64,000 bases of DNA from positions 124,001-188,000 of the forward strand of contig NZ_JAUFPW010000032.1 in NCBI RefSeq assembly GCF_030409415.1. The letters run 5' to 3'. Shown piece by piece: positions 62,126 through 64,000 of this stretch. Under the pieces are notes generated by a model, which saw only the letters and a list, made by a program, of their open reading frames with translations, did no database searches and was not told the DNA's origin. Within the stretch, counting starts at the first letter, position 1; each line of letters starts with the position of its first letter. The DNA is from Pedobacter aquatilis. GTDB taxonomy: Bacteria; Bacteroidota; Bacteroidia; Sphingobacteriales; Sphingobacteriaceae. The translations under genes and the position numbers were made by a program.

Positions 62126-62539
62126 TTATTCACCCTTTTGTATTTTGAGTGATTGAAGCTCCTGTTTAAGCTCATCAATTTGTTGTTGCTGCTCTTTTAT
62201 ACTCCCAACTAAGAGAGGTATTAAACGCTCATAATCTACTTTTGTCATCGTTGCAGAATTAAAAGCATTTTTACCTGCTGGATATTGTTTCGCTTGCACA
62301 GCAACTACCGATGGTACAGCCGCTTTAGCATCCGCACCAACAAATCCATATTGTGGCGTTGATGGAAGTTTCAATCTTTCAGCCCAAGCTTTATCGTAAT
62401 TAAAACTTACCGGCTGTAATTTCGAAACCATCTCCAAAGAATTGTTTACAGGTTTAACATTGTTTTGTGCAACTTCTTGTGCACTAAGTGTAAATGATGC
62501 GGCTACAAAAAATACCGCGAATGAAATTGCTCGTTTCAT
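62126..62539 (-). CDS. Exported stand-alone S74-chaperone-like protein
   Basis: 137 aa. Signal peptide MKRAISFAVFFVAASFTLSAQ. The segment KLQPVSFNYDKAWAERLKL...YGFVGADAKAAVPSVV resembles the intramolecular chaperone (peptidase S74) domains found at the ends of phage tail fibres and surface proteins, followed by VDYERLIPLLVGSIKEQQQQIDELKQEL, a coiled coil typical of their C-terminus. Here no fibre body precedes it, so it is a free module. The serine-lysine pair needed for self-cleavage is not evident. Confidence 0.75.
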   Translation of the reverse strand: MKRAISFAVFFVAASFTLSAQEVAQNNVKPVNNSLEMVSKLQPVSFNYDKAWAERLKLPSTPQYGFVGADAKAAVPSVVAVQAKQYPAGKNAFNSATMTKVDYERLIPLLVGSIKEQQQQIDELKQELQSLKIQKGE

Positions 62540-62624
62540 AATATGATGTATTTTGAATTAGAAAATAGTGATTGTCTTTATAAAAACAGAAAGACAAAGA
62601 TGAAAGTTATATTAAAATATCTTT

Positions 62625-62924
62625 CTAAATGGATGGTGGAGGTGTTAAAACCTCAGGAAAATAGGCTGTAATTGAGAAATTATCAGGAATAATCAATTTC
62701 TTTTCAACTATTGAAAATGTATTTATTAATGAATCAAAAATGATTTGATTATCGAAATATTCATTTTCGACTTTCTTTTCCTCTTTCTCGGCATCATCAC
62801 CTAAAATGGTGTATTCAGTTGTTGAAGTAGAGAATTTTAAATATGACAGTACATTGCTCACCTTGAAAAATAAGGTAAGTGCAACGCAAATGATTATCAC
62901 ATATTTAATATTTATAAACTTCAT
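62625..62924 (-). CDS. Small membrane-anchored protein of unknown function
   Basis: 99 aa. One N-terminal helix (about 7-27), then a polar domain with an acidic stretch (DDAEKEEKKVENEY). No family recognised. Supported by an exact TAnnTTTG element 5 nt before the ATG. Separate from both neighbours. Confidence 0.6.
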   Translation of the reverse strand: MKFINIKYVIIICVALTLFFKVSNVLSYLKFSTSTTEYTILGDDAEKEEKKVENEYFDNQIIFDSLINTFSIVEKKLIIPDNFSITAYFPEVLTPPPSI

Positions 62925-62929
62925 TAATA

Positions 62930-62937
62930 CAAATATA
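62930..62937 (-). promoter_or_regulatory. -7 element TATATTTG
   Basis: Exact TAnnTTTG on the reverse strand, separated from the ATG at 62924 by TATTA. Same close spacing as for hemW and DUF4286. Confidence 0.5.
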
Positions 62938-62969
62938 AGTTGTACAATTTACTAAACAACTAATTGGAG

Positions 62970-64000
62970 TTAAAGTTCTGTCAGAATTTGAATGATTTCA
63001 TTTTTCACCAAATCTACGTCAGCATGGGTTGTGCGCCAATTAACGAAGGCTGCTCTTATTCCCTTCTTACCTCTATAAGATGTTGCAGTCATAAATACCT
63101 TGCCACTACTATTTAAGGTATTTAAAAAGGTTTCAGTTTTTTCAGGATCAACAAGAGCAAAACAAACGGTATTCAAACGAACTTGTGCTAGTAATTCAAA
63201 TGCAGTATTTCCTTCAATAAATGCAGCAAAATAGAGCGCATGTTCAACATTTTGTTCAATAATTTCTTGATAACCAGCTTTACCGTAGCTCATCAGTGTA
63301 AACCAAGCGGGCAAAGCTTTTAATCGACGAGAATTTTCTGGTAAGAAATTTAAATAACTAAAGTTTTCTAATGGATTACCTAAATAGGCAGCGTTTGAAT
63401 TTTGGAAAGTCTCAACCTGCAATAATTGGTGGCTTTCTTTAATTAAAAATATTGCACTCTCATAAGGAACATTTAGCCATTTGTGGCAATCAATGGTTAT
63501 ACTATCTGCATTAGCCCAACCTTTTACCAAGTGTGCATATTTTGGAGAACAGGCGGCAAAACCACCAAAAGCAGCATCTATATGCCACCAGAAATTGTAT
63601 TTACTTTTAAGTTTATTGATGGCTTCAAAATTATCAAAATCTACAGTATTTACAGTTCCGGCACTTGAAATTAAAATAAAAGGTTCACCATTTAAAGCTA
63701 TAATTTTCTGCTCTAAATCTTCAACATTCAAAGCTTCTCTATTGCCTTTAGCAACTTCAATTTGGATGACGTTATTGCTACCCAAACCCAACATCGAAAT
63801 AGATTTTACAGCTGATGAATGCGGAGTAGCCGATAAGACCTTAACATTTCCCGACAATCCATCTCTTGCAAAATCTTTACCATTCTGCTTTCCAATCCAT
63901 TGTCTGGCTACAGCCAAGCAAGTAAAATTAGATAAGGTTGCACCCGTTACAAATCCACCGAAGAACTCTTTAGGTAAATTGAATAAATCCAGCAAAAGCT
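62970..64000 (-). CDS. PLP-dependent group II decarboxylase, partial
   Basis: At least 343 residues; the N-terminus lies beyond the window. Sequence blocks GGFVTGATLSNFTCLAVARQ, VLSATPHSSAVKSISMLG, WWHIDAAFGGFAACSP (with the PLP-contacting Asp) and SITIDCHKWLNVPYES (PLP-binding Lys after His) identify the aromatic-amino-acid/glutamate decarboxylase group. Substrate unknown; the WWHIDAAFGG block fits aromatic amino acid decarboxylases. The apparent ATG near 63995 is probably internal, since homologous sequence normally continues upstream. Confidence 0.9.
   Translation of the reverse strand, partial: LLLDLFNLPKEFFGGFVTGATLSNFTCLAVARQWIGKQNGKDFARDGLSGNVKVLSATPHSSAVKSISMLGLGSNNVIQIEVAKGNREALNVEDLEQKIIALNGEPFILISSAGTVNTVDFDNFEAINKLKSKYNFWWHIDAAFGGFAACSPKYAHLVKGWANADSITIDCHKWLNVPYESAIFLIKESHQLLQVETFQNSNAAYLGNPLENFSYLNFLPENSRRLKALPAWFTLMSYGKAGYQEIIEQNVEHALYFAAFIEGNTAFELLAQVRLNTVCFALVDPEKTETFLNTLNSSGKVFMTATSYRGKKGIRAAFVNWRTTHADVDLVKNEIIQILTEL

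Overview
This AT-rich 64 kb window is an ordinary chromosomal stretch of a Bacteroidota member, most likely family Sphingobacteriaceae (Pedobacter or a close relative). The evidence is a complete gldKLMN core of the type IX secretion system (T9SS), a SprE/PorW-like lipoprotein, -7 promoter elements of the Bacteroidota form TAnnTTTG in front of about a dozen genes, lipoproteins with short lipoboxes, an ATP synthase cluster with an extended subunit a and no atpD/atpC, and many Bacteroidota-restricted DUF families (DUF4271, DUF4286, DUF4349, DUF5690). I see no tRNA, rRNA, prophage, insertion sequence or CRISPR array. The genus is an inference from gene content, not from a marker search.

Layout. 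1-12 kb: a partial comB-like gene, gcvT, a repeat-filled gap, a GT4 glycosyltransferase with rnhB, a minus-strand cluster of a UPF0104-type membrane protein, a GT2 glycosyltransferase and a lone peptide-type ABC permease, then ruvC and envelope lipoproteins. 12-18.4 kb: the ATP synthase cluster atpZ-orf-atpB-E-F-H-A-G on the minus strand. 18.5-25.6 kb: sprE/porW, a class A penicillin-binding protein and uvrC. 25.7-32.4 kb: DUF4271-hemD-gldK-L-M-N on the minus strand. 32.5-45.5 kb: mostly plus-strand housekeeping and accessory genes (hemW, SDR, fasciclin, DUF3050, JmjC-like cupin, acetyltransferase, DUF5690 transporter-like protein, sugar kinase, a VWA/AAA+ pair, a phosphoesterase). 45.6-50 kb: a minus-strand operon of an S9-peptidase-like lipoprotein, a histidine kinase and a response regulator. 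50-55.4 kb: a TPR protein, DUF4286 and the rsgA-dtd-mazG operon. 55.4-61.2 kb: a repeat island, then a threonine operon with a leader peptide and attenuator too short for ordinary gene calling, followed by thrA-thrB-thrC. 61.3-64 kb: a NUDIX/winged-helix regulator, two small exported or membrane proteins and a partial PLP-dependent decarboxylase.

The most notable points are: (1) a thrL-like 21-codon leader with 12 Thr/Ile codons followed by a strong terminator ahead of thrA; (2) a prolyl-oligopeptidase-like lipoprotein whose catalytic Ser and His are replaced by Gly and Pro, encoded 3 nt upstream of a two-component system; (3) families of eroded inverted repeats built from short recurring words, sitting almost only between codirectional genes, including three gaps of the ATP synthase cluster and both gaps of thrABC; (4) TAnnTTTG elements so close to ATG codons that several mRNAs should be leaderless.
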